In this document: positions 12,293 to 27,000 of the stretch, one piece after another
Position numbering within the stretch: position 1 is the stretch's first letter
How the letters are laid out: each line of letters opens with the position of its first letter
Source of the DNA: Tubulanus polymorphus
Lineage: Eukaryota; Nemertea; Palaeonemertea; Tubulaniformes; Tubulanidae
DNA: 64,000 nt
Direction of reading: 5' to 3'
NCBI RefSeq assembly: GCF_964204645.1
Contig: NC_134026.1
Span: 25,378,650 to 25,442,649, forward strand
Notes under the pieces: generated by a model
What the model saw: the letters and a program-made list of their open reading frames with translations, nothing else
Told to the model about the DNA's origin: nothing
Database searches by the model: none
Program-made: the position numbers and the translations under genes

Positions 12293-15200
12293 TTCTGCAT
12301 CAGTGACACGGAGCCTTAGCGTTGCTATAGCAACCATTCCCCTCGTCTATCACCGTCCTTGGTGCCTTTCAGCGCTTAATGCATTTTCCTGTGTTCCTTA
12401 GTGGGCCCATAATGTATCGCCGACCCAGAATCATCAGCTCACTGAATTTTGTCATTAATGCCGGCTTGTCAAGAATTTATTGCCATAGTTTAACACTGCG
12501 ACATACACGCGCGCGAAATAAACGATATGCTCGAGAATATTGAAATGAACATCTGCAACATCTGGAAGAAGGCCAGAAATAGATAAGAACTATTCGTGAC
12601 GACAAACACTGGAAAATGACAAAATTGATAGAGACCACATATCATCGATGCGATGATACCGCCGAAATGAGTTTCGACAATAGCTTCGTTTTACACATCT
12701 TGGTTGAATAGGTGAATTAGTTCATTTTCTGTGATGGAAATCATTATTAGAAAAGTTTATTCGTTCGGCCGATGTATGGATACATAGAATCTCCGCATCT
12801 GGTGTGCTATGCGCTAAATTAACTATGCAATTAATTGTTATCATCGAATATATTCGCCTGTACTGAAGTGTTTTGTGCATGTACAAAAGAATAGAAAATC
12901 TGAATCGATGAATATATAGCTTGCAGTAAATTCAATTATGGTTAGGAAAAAAATTGATATTAAATGTACATGCAATAATATCACATGCTCGTATTTAACA
13001 GGTGCAGATAATTTTATTCCCTCCTGTGTCAGATGGTTTCGCAGTTTGGTTATTGTTAGTATAGTATAATCATTAATTGTACTACATATTACAACCTGTC
13101 TATTCAGTAAAGTATCTAAAAGAAATACCTGGATTTCATGGTTTTCTTGAAAAAGATGTTTAGCGCTAACAGATCGCGAAAAGTTTAAACATATTCTGTG
13201 ACTATCAGAAATGAAAATGTGCCAAACGAGGACTTCCGGATCCAGTATATTTTCTCGATTCCGTTCACTCACACGAAGCTCAAATCATATTTTAGATACA
13301 TGGATTAAATGAACCATGATAGGCTACATTTAATAAACACGTGTGCTGTCTCGTATGAAAACTCCAGTTTTTGAAAATTGAATATTAAATGATATATGAA
13401 TTCAGCCGACCTGATGTTTTGAAAGTGTATCAACTGGCGTCTGCAGAATTACGCGTCTGATTAAACAAGTAAATTGATTTGTTATGAGCAGTGGAGATTT
13501 TTTCATTAAATCCTAATTGAAACTTGATCTGTGTAACATTTTCCTCGACTATATATCCCGTACTGCTACTGGATATTTGATTAGTGCACCTGGCATTTCT
13601 TCATCGAGAATACTCTGGTGTTTTCTGTTAAAAAATAATATCGTTATTGTCGACGAACAAAAATGAGCTTACGATACAAAAATTGAAACCATACAACTAT
13701 ATTCCATTAAACCAGAAATAGAACAAGACACAGAATGAGATATTGGACTTGGCAATTTGAGATCTTACGTGTATTATGCGATATTTCACCAGCAGACACT
13801 CGTTGAATAAGGAAACCGGGTCTCGCATATATTTGAGATTCTACTCGATACAGAAAGGATATTTTATTGCGCAGAATATTGGGTTATATTCAGAAATATT
13901 GATTGCATCCATTATCTACTAATTGAATTAACTTGTATATTTCATGTAATTACAGCACGTCCAATATATATTGCTTTTCATGGTCGCTTTATAAATATTG
14001 ATGTTCTTTCGAGGCTAATCACGGGGATGTTATTATTTATGGTGAGGGCTACAGCCGACTGAGAAGATTAGATACATATATCACCAGGCCATTTCTGGCA
14101 ATCTCTTAAGTACTAGTTTCATGATAAAACCCCGGAATGAAATAATTAATTCAAAATACAGATTATAGACAAAACCAGTTGAGTACGGTAATCACATCGA
14201 CGAAACCTCTGCGAAAGGAGCGTGAAATGAAAGTTCAACTACGCTGGACCCGTTTCACAGTTTTGCGAACTAACTCCCGTTAAAAATATCTCAAACTCAA
14301 CTTCTAAGTCAACTTTTAACCCCAAACTGTCGAACTGGTTCCAGAAACATTATCGAACGACCTGTCATTTCCGTATTAGCAGAATCTGAAACAGAGAGAA
14401 ATCAATATGAATGGTCCGGTAAGCAGGTTGATCTGGCCGATTCTCTTTTTCCATTTCTGAATCATCCACACGAAGTATTGATGTTGACAATGTCTTGTTT
14501 GCAGAAATGGAAAAGATCGATTTCCCCCGTGCACTAACCGTGCGGGCTTGCGTACACGGAATATGTACTGGAATATGTCACAGGAGCCGACTAGATGCAG
14601 CCGGAGCACATGATGTTTCCGCAATTTAGGACAATAGAGGATGTTATTGTTGTCTCATAATTGCTTCATTAGTTGTAGCACATCCATCACCCTAATCAAA
14701 GGCTTTGCCTAAATTACGCGCGCCGCTGATTTAAAATGCAAATGAGGAGTTCTCGCAGTATCAGACGGTAATGGAAATGGAATCGCAGATGGTTTAGCGG
14801 GATGTAGGCTATATAAATTGTCGTACTACCGACGGGTTCATGACTGGACGACCTCTCGATGGACGACATGCGAAACAAAGACAATCGGCCTTAAACGTCA
14901 TTTCTAGCAATTTCCTAACATTGATCGTAATAGATTTGTAATAAACATCTAACGCAGTTGGGCCATGTCGCGGTGCAAGTGCGCGTGTTAGTTGACGACT
15001 GACGACATTCGACTCACTCTAAAACTAGAAGAGAAAGATAAATTTCCGGAGACTGAAGTGCAAACTTTATCACCATGGTGACTGTGTTAGGTAAACAAAA
15101 CCGAGTCGCTTAATCAAATTGAGATTCCATCACCAGCGGGCAATTAAATTTAGAAAAATTAGCGAGAGGCGCTAAATAGCGACGGGAATCCTCGTAGCCA

Positions 15201-15394
15201 CGTAGGACAAAGGGCAGCATTTACTACTCCGTGTATTTCTAAGTAAATCTGAAGTGAATTCTTCCGTAGAGCGCTCGATGCCTCACGTATGCTTTATACG
15301 ACCGCGGCCTATTTACGATGTTCAGTCCCCTCCGTATATATTTGAACAGCGAAATGCAATCATGTCTCTAACCGGCGCAGTAGCCATCTTCGTC

Positions 15395-15419
15395 GTGTGT
15401 GTGTGAGAGAGAGAGAGAG
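15395..15419. repeat. compound GT/GA microsatellite
   Basis: A GT run passing directly into a GA run. A minus-strand open frame across it reads as Ser/Leu/Thr/His repeats and is an artefact. Confidence 0.95.
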
Positions 15420-15884
15420 TATTATTAAGTGTATACAGACGTCGTTTCCGCATTTGCAGTTCGTGCCAATAAAGACAGCGTTCGAAACACCGGAGGGATG
15501 ATCTTTGTCGATGATATTGGTTTTGTATTAAAGAAAACACCGACGTTTGCCAAAGCAGACACTTTCATTTCGATCGGTGTTTTATCGCTACCACGTGTAT
15601 GGCACGTCTATCGTATTCTACCATCCGTGTTCAGAAAGACATCCTACAACATAGTTTTAAGATATGTCCATTTAACATCACCTGGTATATCATGGGGATT
15701 GGACCTTTCTAGACCTTAACCCGGGACCCTCTTTTCACGCTTTAGACACTAAACCCTAATTTTCTAGGTGGAGAAAGCCGCCATTTGGTTTAAGCGCGAA
15801 GACGTCACAACCTGATCCTGAATTATGGAAAGTTCATTTACCGTGATTGAACAAAAAGTAATCATGTGATATCACGAAGCATGA

Positions 15885-15950
15885 TAAACGGTCATAGTTA
15901 GTGAATGTCGATGATATCACTAATTACACTGGTTCGAATCCCATCATTTT
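15885..15950 (+). repeat. tRNA-like SINE relic
   Basis: A perfect pol III B-box, GGTTCGAATCC, lies at 15931-15941. About 33 bases upstream is a weak A-box-like TAGTTAGTG. No acceptor-stem pairing is visible, so this is not an intact tRNA. It may be the decayed head of a tRNA-derived SINE. Since the B-box is only 11 bases, chance is possible. Confidence 0.3.
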
Positions 15951-18900
15951 CAATCATTGCCGTCATTACCTACGGTTATCGGACAAATATTTCATGGAAT
16001 TTCTGTGTCATATCCAGTCTTCCGACAGTCCCTAAAAAATTGTAACTTCTCCCCGAGTGAACAATAGACCGTCATAACATTTTATCTGGCATTTCACGAA
16101 TTATATTTCTGTTTATTCAAACACAGTATTCATCTTGAATAACAATAAATCCATACAATGAACTCTATATCCGCATCTCCATATGAAACGATCGAGCTAT
16201 TTACGAGATCTAGGCGCTATTTAATTATTAATTATTGTCGATAATAGATAAATGGATGATGAACAGGCGTACCTGGTACATGAGACACCGCGAGAGTGTG
16301 CGACGACGGATCAATTGATCGGTTATAGATACACGCAGAACGGTCTACGCTGAATCATGATTCAATCAGCTAGTCGTTATCCATTTTCAGTGAATAAACA
16401 AAGAAGAAATTACAGTTACGTAAGCTGTCCATATATTCTTTTTTGATATTGGATTACTGTCAAATGCTTCTTAACCGCCAGAAATGAATTTAAGTTTTAG
16501 AAACTTTTTCCTTTAGTTCAAATAGATAATATAATTTATTGCCTAGATAAAAAGAAAACTACATTTTAGACTCGCGCTCATGGAAGGCTGCACTTGAACA
16601 TGGTTGCATTTCAGGGACAGGGCATCGAGTTTCAGGCAATCGTTTTTTATCGTAGAACTGCAAATTGTAAATTCGAGTCAGACATTGTCGTCAACAGCAT
16701 ACGTACGTGGGTGTTTGGGCGAACGACATTCATGGGGTATTTACGCTTTGTACGACAGGATGGATTTCTTGTGGTATGCATGGGATCAAACTACGGTATC
16801 TAACCAGGCATGGCGGCTACAACGTGCAATCGAATACACCGCATCCAACGCAGATGGATACATTCCCAGTTTACTTACCTATATATCTTCACTTACGCTT
16901 GCCAAGAAATTGCGTGCCCGACAGCAATTAATGCACCACACTTTCCGCGTGGTATATTACGTGCGTCGTGTGACGCCATGAATTGTCACTTCGTCGTCAT
17001 GTTCGACATGAAGGGAAAGGAACCAGCTGTGAGTTTTACCGGTGACAACACACGTATAAACACGTTCAAGAGTGAAACCACCAAAAAATTTTGATTAAGA
17101 TTGTTTGGCCAAGAAAAAGAGACAGTAACAATACCATCGTTGGTAAATATTGCAGATGCGCGAAATAATGTTTCACGATGTAATTTGAAACATAGAAATG
17201 TCAATAACCTCAAATATCCTTGAGTTGAATACGTATACATGCCAACTGAGACAGACTTGGTAGAGACTCGTATATACTTCCATCCATCGAATTCTTCATC
17301 AATCATGTTGTTGACAAAAATAGCTACCTCAAACTAAGCTGGCTCAACAAGATAACAAGACATACCTGCAGAGAGTAGCAGTACACTGTCGTGTGTGTTA
17401 CTGTACATTGTCTCACTGGTCGCGAGAGAGAGAGAGTGCTTCTATTAGGTCAATTATGTCGTTAACAAAGAAATGTTCTGAGAGACCAATCGTTTCGTAG
17501 AAAAAAATGTTCGCACTTGACGAGGTTAGATGTGTATGGTTCACGGATATGTTGACAACAAACCCAGCAAATAAGATTGCGCTTTGATTATTCAATATTA
17601 TAATCGATATGATTGCAAAGTGCTTCATCCGATTTGGGATGAAGTCCCGAGCTTGACCGAAGACATGAGAAAAGCTAAAACGGGAAATAGAGAGATTTTG
17701 TCTGCGTTTCATTGGCTTGCCCTGTGATAATAAATGTGAAGGAACAAACACGTTCACCTGTCCTTAATTGCCGACATCCATAAGCCGTTCTACTTTCCGT
17801 CAATAATGCGCATTGGTTTGTCTGTCTCATCGTACTTTCTTTTAGTTTCGCACAATCAATTTCCCCGGTTAGCTTTCGCAGAACGGCAAAACAGACGGTG
17901 ATATATTGCAATGTCATCGCATCAAGCCGGAATCTCGGCATGCGAAGCCGATCTATAACAAGCCATTCCGGATAATGAAATGTTCACCTCTTTACCATTG
18001 ATACTTGTATCTCTTCAAGGTAACTGTATATTTTCGCGGTCGATGTTCCTCTGGTAAAAAAAGCGTGTCGGGTTGTAAATTGATATCGAAAGCGAAACGA
18101 TTCTGTCGTCGAACTAAGTGAACGGATGCTGCGGGGAGATGGGAATATTCTCTCTTTTTATCACGCCGTATTTGATGCCTTCAAATAAAATTCATAACCA
18201 CAAGGGACGCAAAATCGGCGCATCGAACCGTTTCATGTTGTCAGTTGCGGCTTAAAACTGTTAACTCGAGAAGATAATGTACCATTTCGACGAAACAGGA
18301 CATCAACCGCCTTTGTTCTTCCAACGCACGATCTATCTATAGATAGATATTGCCATTCGGGGGGCCGGATTGTGTAGTTTATCAGAAAATGATTGAATAT
18401 GACAAGATAATTTTCTATATTGCGAGGCAAGAAGGATATGAAATTCTGTGCCGTTGCCTAGCAAGCGTCGGTCGTCGGTGTTTAGTTATCTTTTTGTTGT
18501 CGCGTGATTGGAGCGCGTACGACGCGTAGAAACTGATTGCGATATAAAACTCTCGATGCGTGTTATATTCCCGGATAATCGGCTGAAATTCGAGTATTTC
18601 AGATTTACTACTACGTATCTCGCGGATTGAAATTAATTGAAAAAGAAGAACGATTTCAAAATTCCAAAGGACCTTTTCTATGATAGTTAATGCCGTACAA
18701 AAGGATGACAATTCGACGTCGCCTTCTTCTGACCACTTAGCGCTCTCACTCGACGGGGTGATTGAAACCTGAAAGAGTTTCCTATACGCGCTGTCGACGT
18801 CGTGGCGTCGCAGCTTTCCTCCGTAAGTTGGTTATAAGCGAAGGTGAGAAGGCGGTTGCTCGATAATGTGTTTCTTTTTATCCACGTTGCCTCTGGCCAT

Positions 18901-21900
18901 AAAATAATGAATCTTGTCAAGAGCGAACTAGTGATATCGATACGTGTACTACGACACATGGGTGCTGGCGACAAAGAACCAACTAATTTCGTAATACACG
19001 TGATGATTCGCAACTGAGTCCAAATTACTTATATATTCACCGATTTTCTAGTGCATCCAACAGAGTCGTGCCTAAGATTACTGCCATATTTATGTTTACA
19101 ATATTCGACCTAATGGTACACGATTTGTAGTAATTGGCGAAAGTCACCAAAAGGTTATGGGTCGAATGACATCTGTAACCGTAAGCGTAACTGGCAGTGT
19201 ATCACGTGTACTTCCATATCAAACTAATCTTGCCAAATCCTTACTATGGTTCACGACGTACGTATCAATCGCGGATTTTTGGTTTGCGGTATACATAATG
19301 CTTTTCAGTCAACCTTATATCGTAAATTCATAAGCGCCCTTTTCATAATTAATGTTGAAACAAAAATGTCTACAGGAAAGAGTATTGCGTAAAATGAGAG
19401 TGCTACTAAAGTATGTATATGCTCGTTGAAAACTGTCAGGAGTGTTGTGAATTTATGAATATTGATGCGGGTCCCTCGATAAATTCTGCGTTTAATACCA
19501 ATAAACACACACTCTTTAGGTTCCGCGATGCATATTTCAAACCCAAAGACACGGGTTTACGTGTGTACTCCGCATTTATTAATCAGCAATGCTTATTCCA
19601 GTTAGGGATAATCCTTCTTCTGAAATCCGATTATCTAGAATGTATCTTCGTTTCGTTATGCGTAAGCAAAAATGAAATTTTACGTAGGATATGCTTCCAC
19701 ATAGTACACGATTAGATATTGTTTAATGCGTTACGATATCGTATTCTTTTTTATGTTATCTTATTTTTTTCTTGAATTCCGAGCACTTATACCGATACAA
19801 ATGCATTTATTTCGGTTCACCTGGTACAGTCGTGTTTTCGTAGGTGTTGAGCACAAAACCTTTCAAACGAACGAGGCTAATTTTCTTTAGAAAACTTACA
19901 TTCTGGATACACGTGCACACGCGAGTCAATTCAAACAATCCCCGTTCGTCAAAAGTATATACGCATCTTATATATTTCTTCAAGTCGTTGTTTCTAATTC
20001 TAGCGAATAATCATTCAAGAACCCGTGAAGAGGCATGTTATTTTTTGCGTTGGGATATTCCGTCAACCGTAAATTATAATCGAATCGTGTGACGTCACTG
20101 ACGTCTGCGCCGCGATGACGCACATGTTTACCCATCGATTGGCAACGATACGACAAGAGTCTCAGGTGCGCTTTCAGTGTACCGATCCACATTTCTGCCT
20201 TTTTACAATGTCAACCAATTAAGCCAATGTTTCCATCTCAAGACGCATTAAATGTAGCTATCTTCCGTTTGTGTGTTCTCATTCAATCTTCAAAAAACCG
20301 GAATTTTCTTTGTCTTTGCGTACACTATGCAGGCATTATCTTCCAATGCTTTTTTGTCAGTCTGATAATGTCTCATCAATTTCCATGGACTTGAGGATAT
20401 GGATTGAGGCCACCTGAGTACTACTAACTTAATTTTATCACCATTGCTTGAAAGAATCGAATCTAATGACACATTGATGTTTATCTGGATAAAGATTAAT
20501 ATGATGAAATCGCACCAATCACAGACGGTCTAATCATAGACAGCATTTAGAGTCCATGGTCTAATGTACTGATGATAGCACCGGGACTAGGTAGGTTTGA
20601 GAACCTAGCTGATCGTAATCATTAATACACATCCATATACCAAATGCACGGGCGTGCAGCCATTGCTTCATACGTTGGGGCGAAACAAAAAGAGCTCGGA
20701 AAAGTAGCCTATTTCCATTTCCTTTGAACAATCTGGACGTCAAATAATTTGCACGCGCGAGCGGGATTATTGGGCAACTCGATCCGACATCACTACGATC
20801 TGCAACTCAATATTTCGCATTGAATGTTTGACTTTAGCCAATAATTACAAAAGGTACCGCCTGACTATTGTTTCCGCAATCTTGAAACGTCAGGCATTTT
20901 GTGATCAGGCTCTGAATTTTATCTTGGATAGTCGATTCTAAAACTCTTCATGATGCCGCAGTTGGAACCTCCTGGATACGTTCACGTTTTCATAGGTATC
21001 AACCTGTATATAATACATTGTAACTCACCTCAAATACACAGCCGTTATCTTGCTGCAGATCAGATGGAAAAGAAAAATATGACCTTAAAACCAAGAATGC
21101 ACCTTACTCTTGCCATCTGGTTCAAGTTGGGAAGTTCTTTGATAAACAATGTAATGATTAAAACGCGCTTTTTAAGACTTGATTTTCAACTATACCACGT
21201 TGCACCATTCATACACACGTGCATCAAAAAGAGACTGGCACCGAAGAGAGAAAAGCCGATAGCTATTGTATCGTGAATCGTGGCCATGCATCCGATTCAT
21301 TTATTCACACAGATTCTCCGTTTCGTGACACACTGATTGTCCGTAATTTCGACATTTTTAATCAGTGGAACCTCGTTGATACGAATCTTGTCGGCAAAAG
21401 TGAAATTGTCGTATTAACCGGGTTTCGTATCATCCAAAGCTTGATTGATATAAATATCTTAGCTGGGACTTGCGGGAAATCATCATAATAAACGGTTTCC
21501 GTCGAACACAGAATCGTATTAACGAGTTAATATTGCATTGTTTTTTCTTTAAATAGAAGTTTATATGATAGGAATATGAACTTTCGCATTTCGGTATATG
21601 ACGTTTTACGAAATTTATGACCATCGATTAAGTAATGATCTATTCAAACTCGATCTTACTTGTTCATCGTGTGATTAACAGCAAAATAAAGCATTAGTAG
21701 TTCATTTTTTTTCGCCGACGTTGCTTTGAGCGCTGCTTATTGCTTATCGTTCACGTCGAAAATAATTTTATCCGTTTACGTAAATGTTTTATATACATTT
21801 TTACGTTTGGAATTTTATTTTCAGACATCGAAAACACGTGTGCACTGCGGTGCCTGGTGTATTTCGTATGCGTGTTTTTTTGTAAACAGGAAAATATATT

Positions 21901-23721
21901 TCAATCTTCTTTCAAGACGCGCGTATCTCTACAAATCGCGGAGGCCAACCGAGCTACTTTCTGCATAATTATAACGAGGCTTCTGGCGTAAATATGTCAA
22001 ATATTGCACAGGTGATGCATCTGAACTATAGCTATCTTTAGAAATACCAATACCAAGAACCTCATTAATTAGAGAAGGTGTTAATTATTATTCGAACCAG
22101 TGCGCAGGCGGCGTGTAAATATCAGAATTTCACCTTTGACATGGCTGAAAAGTAGTAAACTTGATTTTTAACACGGTTCTAGACGAAACACCTTAGTCAA
22201 AACGGTAAGTTAGAAAGCTAGATTTGAATTGTTTGTTGTTTATCTGCCATGAAATATGCTCAACCGATAAATAATTCTACGTATACAGTTCTAGTAAAAA
22301 AGAACGCATAGAATGGTGTTTAGTATTCAGAATTTATCTAAAAACCGTGGCGTACTGGCGACGAGGCTGGGAGGATAAACAAAAGAATTTTTACCGACAG
22401 CGACGCCGCGTAATGACTCATCCATTGTCATCGGTCTGAAGCATAACTCAATTTGCTCGTGGCATCCAGGATAAAGCTGATACCAACTGGAAGCGTTCAT
22501 AATTATGATTTTACGTTGTAAAGTCCTCCGCTAAAACCACCTCCTTCTTCACCGATTAGAAGTTAAGTGCGTAGTGGGCGGTGAAGTGGTTTTATACCGT
22601 AATGTGACAATAATGATACAATGAGTATATTTTCCAGCATGATAATAATTTGTTCCCTTTCATTTCAGTTTCAGCAATGTACGAATAGTATCCTACACAT
22701 GAAATCGATTCTGTTTGTATTGTTTCACACAGCATCCAAATCAACCTGGTTTCGAGCTAAAATATCTCTATTGTTATGATTCTATAGGCTCTATTTCCTC
22801 AGAAAAATACAATATTTTCATTTCCTCTTCCACAGCCCTGCAAAAAAGATAGAACAATCCGTACGTGCAAAGGTTTCTCGCCGTTTAATTCTCCTGTATG
22901 ACGGTGGTGTATGTTAGGATCTAAATACGATAACCTACAGTTGCGAATTTGCTCTTCTTAAAAATCAATCCGGATGGGGAATACGTCATTACGAGGCTCG
23001 TGTGTACACAAGATTTAATCCTCTTTTCTTAGCTAATCCTCGTTATAGCTAATGTTTTATCATCTCGTTTTCAATATTGTCGTGGAAACCTCCTTCTATT
23101 CGTTTTCATGACTCACAGAAGATGCGGACCGAAGGAAACAGAGTAATAATATCTGTGTTTGATGACACTCGTGTCCTACTTCCTTTTTACTGTTTCACTT
23201 GTTATGGGTTCGTTCGTTACATTGTGGGATTTGCACTTAAAAGACTGAAACATTGGATCATACCCTAGTCCTTGCATGTCTAAACATCATTCAAAATATT
23301 TCCAGATCGAATTCTTTCCCCGAATAGAAAATTACGATATCGGAGGAAATAAGCGCGTAGTTCGATTGCTTTGACGGGTTCCTGATCTTCTTTTCGAGAG
23401 ATTTCTTGATAGTTACTGAACTGTATATGCTGTTATTTTTTTGCCCGTGACGAAGCCAATCGGTTTCGTCGTAGCCCGTGTAACGGATTATTTTACGACC
23501 GACAGGATATCGGAGAGCAATCACGATATCTTGTAAGGTGCAAATTATTATTATCGATAATCATTGCCGTAAAATATCGCTACTGAATCGACGTTTATGC
23601 TGGCTCGTCAAGCAGCAAAACATGACTCCTAATTCGCAAAAACCCTATACACCCATAAACACAGCATTGCAAAAAAATGATCCAGCTCGGTTCATTTACT
23701 AAAACTCTCTTTCAGGCGCTC

Positions 23722-24055
23722 TTTCTTAAAATCTTTTAATTATCATACATAGATTAACCATTGAACATAATGAAATAATCATTTCATCATTGTTTAGCTC
23801 TTTAATCTAACCTTTCGTCCATCTATGTCATTTCATGCAAGTTTAAAAACAAATCTGTCCACAATCTGCTAAACCTTTATGTTAAAATTTCTTAAAATCT
23901 TTTAATTATCATACATAGATTAACCATTGAACATTATGAAATAATCATTTCATCATTGTTTAGCTCTTTAAACTAACCTTCGTCCATCTATGTCATTTCA
24001 TGCAAGTTTAAAAACAAATCTGTCCACAATCTGCTAAACCTTTATGTTAAAATTT
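23722..24055. repeat. 166-bp tandem duplication
   Basis: Two adjacent copies (23722-23887 and 23888-24055) share almost the whole 166-bp unit, including the starts tttcttaaaatcttttaatt and the shared tail gttaaaattt. I see two substitutions and one single-base deletion between them, so the duplication is recent. No coding sequence or transposon end is visible in the unit. Confidence 0.95.
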
Positions 24056-27000
24056 CCATTCAAATTTTTATGCATTATATTACACCCATAGTAAGTGACG
24101 TTATAAAAGCGCATCGAATTGAAATTTATATAAACTCAGTATGGATGAAGATATTGACTAGTCGGAATTTATTGAAGTAACGTTTCAGGTAGAAAACCTT
24201 TGCAAACACGCGCGCCATCGGCAGATGTTTCGTAGTTCGGTGGTGCGGATTTTACTTTTATCTACTACAGGTACGATGATGATCAATCGATGATAGGAAG
24301 AATACCCGGGCATGTGAACCTGTAATTGATTCAGATACCGATGTTTCGTTCTCTACCTGGTCAGGTGTAATTCCGGAGAACATATCTGATAAGCTGCCAG
24401 TAATGATAACCGGCGAAATGCCAAGTGTATCTGTCTTCGTCGGAGCTAAGAAAAACGGCAAGTCGGTAATTCCCCTTGCAACGAATATTGTTATGAAGTG
24501 AACGCTTCACTTACGATGCGAATGCTTTACAACATGTTCTTACATCAAACAACGAAATCCGTAACACTTTAGAAATATTTAGAAAAGTAAGATTCTATGG
24601 TAAACCACCCGAAAAAGTCTAATGCGTGGCATTCGATTGAACGTATTTCATCGAAGTTAAAAGAAGATTAGATTTTTGATAAAGGATTCACATTTATTGA
24701 TGTAATAATCGGTAGCTTCTTAATGGAAGGATTTTAGAAAACCAAATTTTCTAAAAGGCTTCCGCATTATGATTGCTCACGTTCTGTATAGATAGGTCCA
24801 TTACTCCATTTGCCGGATCGTTTTTGTTACTGCATGGAAGAAATGAAAATCGCACTGAGATCCGTTCAAGCGCCATCGATTTTGCGCCTACGTTTCACCT
24901 TTCGTTTCCGGAAGATAAAAAACCATTATGATCGCTTTGATAGAAAAATGTCCAATCCGCGCTATAGAGTGAGGAACCATTGATGTGCGCTCGGAGAACG
25001 ATACACTGGAACATTTGAAGGGAAAACAGAGACGCCAGGAATGTAATATCAGTGCATCAGGCACGTCATTGATTGCCGAATGAAATCCCGGAATGCCCTT
25101 TTGTCTCCAACGTGATAAGTTTTCTTAACAGATGAAGAGATAATTTCATCTGGGTCTGAACGATACGGCATTTTATTCTTATTTGATACTCGACGTTTCA
25201 TGTCGGAGAGATTGACAGTTCGAATGTTTTTCTCCTATACAGAGGTTGAAAATAAGCTTAGATAAAAGCGAATTCAGTTTCGACAATCTTTGCATTTAGT
25301 TCAAAGGTATTTGGGAGATTGCGGCGAGAGATTCTCCACACGTTTGCTATGATCCGCTTAGTAAATACTGTCCAAATCCTCGTTTGAATGTTTGAATAAC
25401 GAACTTATACAGCAATATACCATATTCACACATATAGGATTGGTCGTCTGTATTTTCCGGATCAGTGTAACTGGAAATAGGGAGGCTTACAATATTGTTG
25501 GGTCCCTTAAGTTCCCTGTGTCTACATAAGTCAATAGATGACGTATTTACTCACACTCTGACTAATGAAGGCTTACGTGACACACGCAAAATATCGTCGT
25601 GTCGAAATTAATTCGTTTGGTTAAAATCAAACTCGTGTTTGTTTACGATTCCAGTCTCCGGTCTACTCGAATAATAGCGCTTTATCGACCGAGGTCCCGT
25701 TATAAAGGTTTTAGCGCTACTCTTATCGAACATAGATAAGGTTACTGAGCGATTTGGATGTTTAGTCGTACCGCAACTGAGCTTATTCTCAAATACTTTG
25801 GTCATTCGCGGTGAATCCGCTGAGCACGCGCAGTCAAGAAGGCCCTTTGTATTGTATCATCCGTCGGCTGAAGCTATACGTCGAAATTAGCCGTCCAAAT
25901 TGGACGTTCTCAAACGGGCTGCAAAACTAATATCTGTAATACGAACTTCTATCAAATGATGAAGATAATGATAAACCATGTTAGCCGTGCTGTCCAACAG
26001 GGATATCTATCAAATGTAATTCAACTCCAAATCAATTCAGTCAGCCAACTAATACAATGAATAAATCGCTTAAGTTTCCATGCGAAGGAAACCTATTAAC
26101 AATTCAAAGATTCTTCCGATTTTAACTCTCGAGTTTCAGCGAAAAACTGAAAACATTTCAATTGAAATGTTTAGAATACACGAGCATACTTTGCTCCATT
26201 TGTAGATTTTTTAACGGAATGTTTGCGCGATTTCCATTCAGACCTTTTAGATTTTTTACCCTCACGTTCGTGTTGTTTGTTGTGATGTGTACACCTGTAA
26301 AACCGACTATCCTCCAACGATAATATTTACTTGAACAAAATAACATTTATCCAATGAAATCAACGATTATATTTCATTCATAGGACCTCAAAGCCTAGGC
26401 GTTATATAGAAATTTGTCCAAGTTCGTTACTTTTTGTGTGCTTCACGATAATAATCTTTGGCATTTCCATTCTGAAAATTTTTGAAACTCCTTTTGGTCT
26501 GATTTAGCTTATGATATTTGAACATTTTGTATTGAAAAACATTAGACGCACCCCTCTGAAATTGATGTACGTTCATATTTAATGCACTTCGATTTAGCCG
26601 CTGTTGAAGATAAATCTACGAGGTTGAACTTGCGGTTTTTTGAGGCAATTTCAGCGTCTGCGAAGATGAAAATACATCTCGACCGAGACTATATGGATTA
26701 CAGATGTTACACACTGAAGTATTGCATCACACCAGGCGAATTCACTCCACTTCAAAATACATCATCATCCAATGGTCCATAGTAGTAATCCCGCCAGGTA
26801 ATACACACGCTATCTCCAGTTCAACTCAGATAAATAGGGTTTGAATTACCATCGCACTTTCGGAACCATCTTAAAAATCGGAGATATGCACCACAGACAA
26901 TCTCTTTCAGAATTTATGCCGAAGAATTTTAAGAAAGAAGCGGTCTCATAAGGCGTAATCAATGAAAGCACGGGCGTCACCAGGTGGTTGGTGGGTGCGA

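Larger units (their letters stand above)
11531..23721. other. unassigned DNA, no gene recognised
   Basis: About 12 kb of mixed sequence without the T bias seen before it. It contains AG and GT/GA microsatellites, a 23-bp palindrome and a tRNA-like relic, listed separately. The longest open frame in the window (12841-13272, minus, 143 codons) has no recognisable domain and an AT-rich, Phe/Ile/Leu-heavy composition, so I regard it as chance. Three open frames overlap at 16594-17094 in different frames; none is recognisable. Confidence 0.6.

Noticed and set aside
12841-13272. 143-codon open frame on the minus strand
   Set aside because: It is the longest open frame in the window, but it lacks any recognisable domain and its composition follows the AT-rich background. 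A frame of this length is expected by chance in 64 kb.
16594-17094. Stack of overlapping plus-strand frames of 69-125 codons
   Set aside because: Several frames are open at once with no bias to any one and no recognisable motif. This is probably a stretch poor in stop codons by chance.
22533-22593. Hairpin with CTTCACCG / CGGTGAAG arms
   Set aside because: The 8-bp arms are interrupted by a bulge before pairing resumes, and the loop is long. It is weak for a microRNA or an element.
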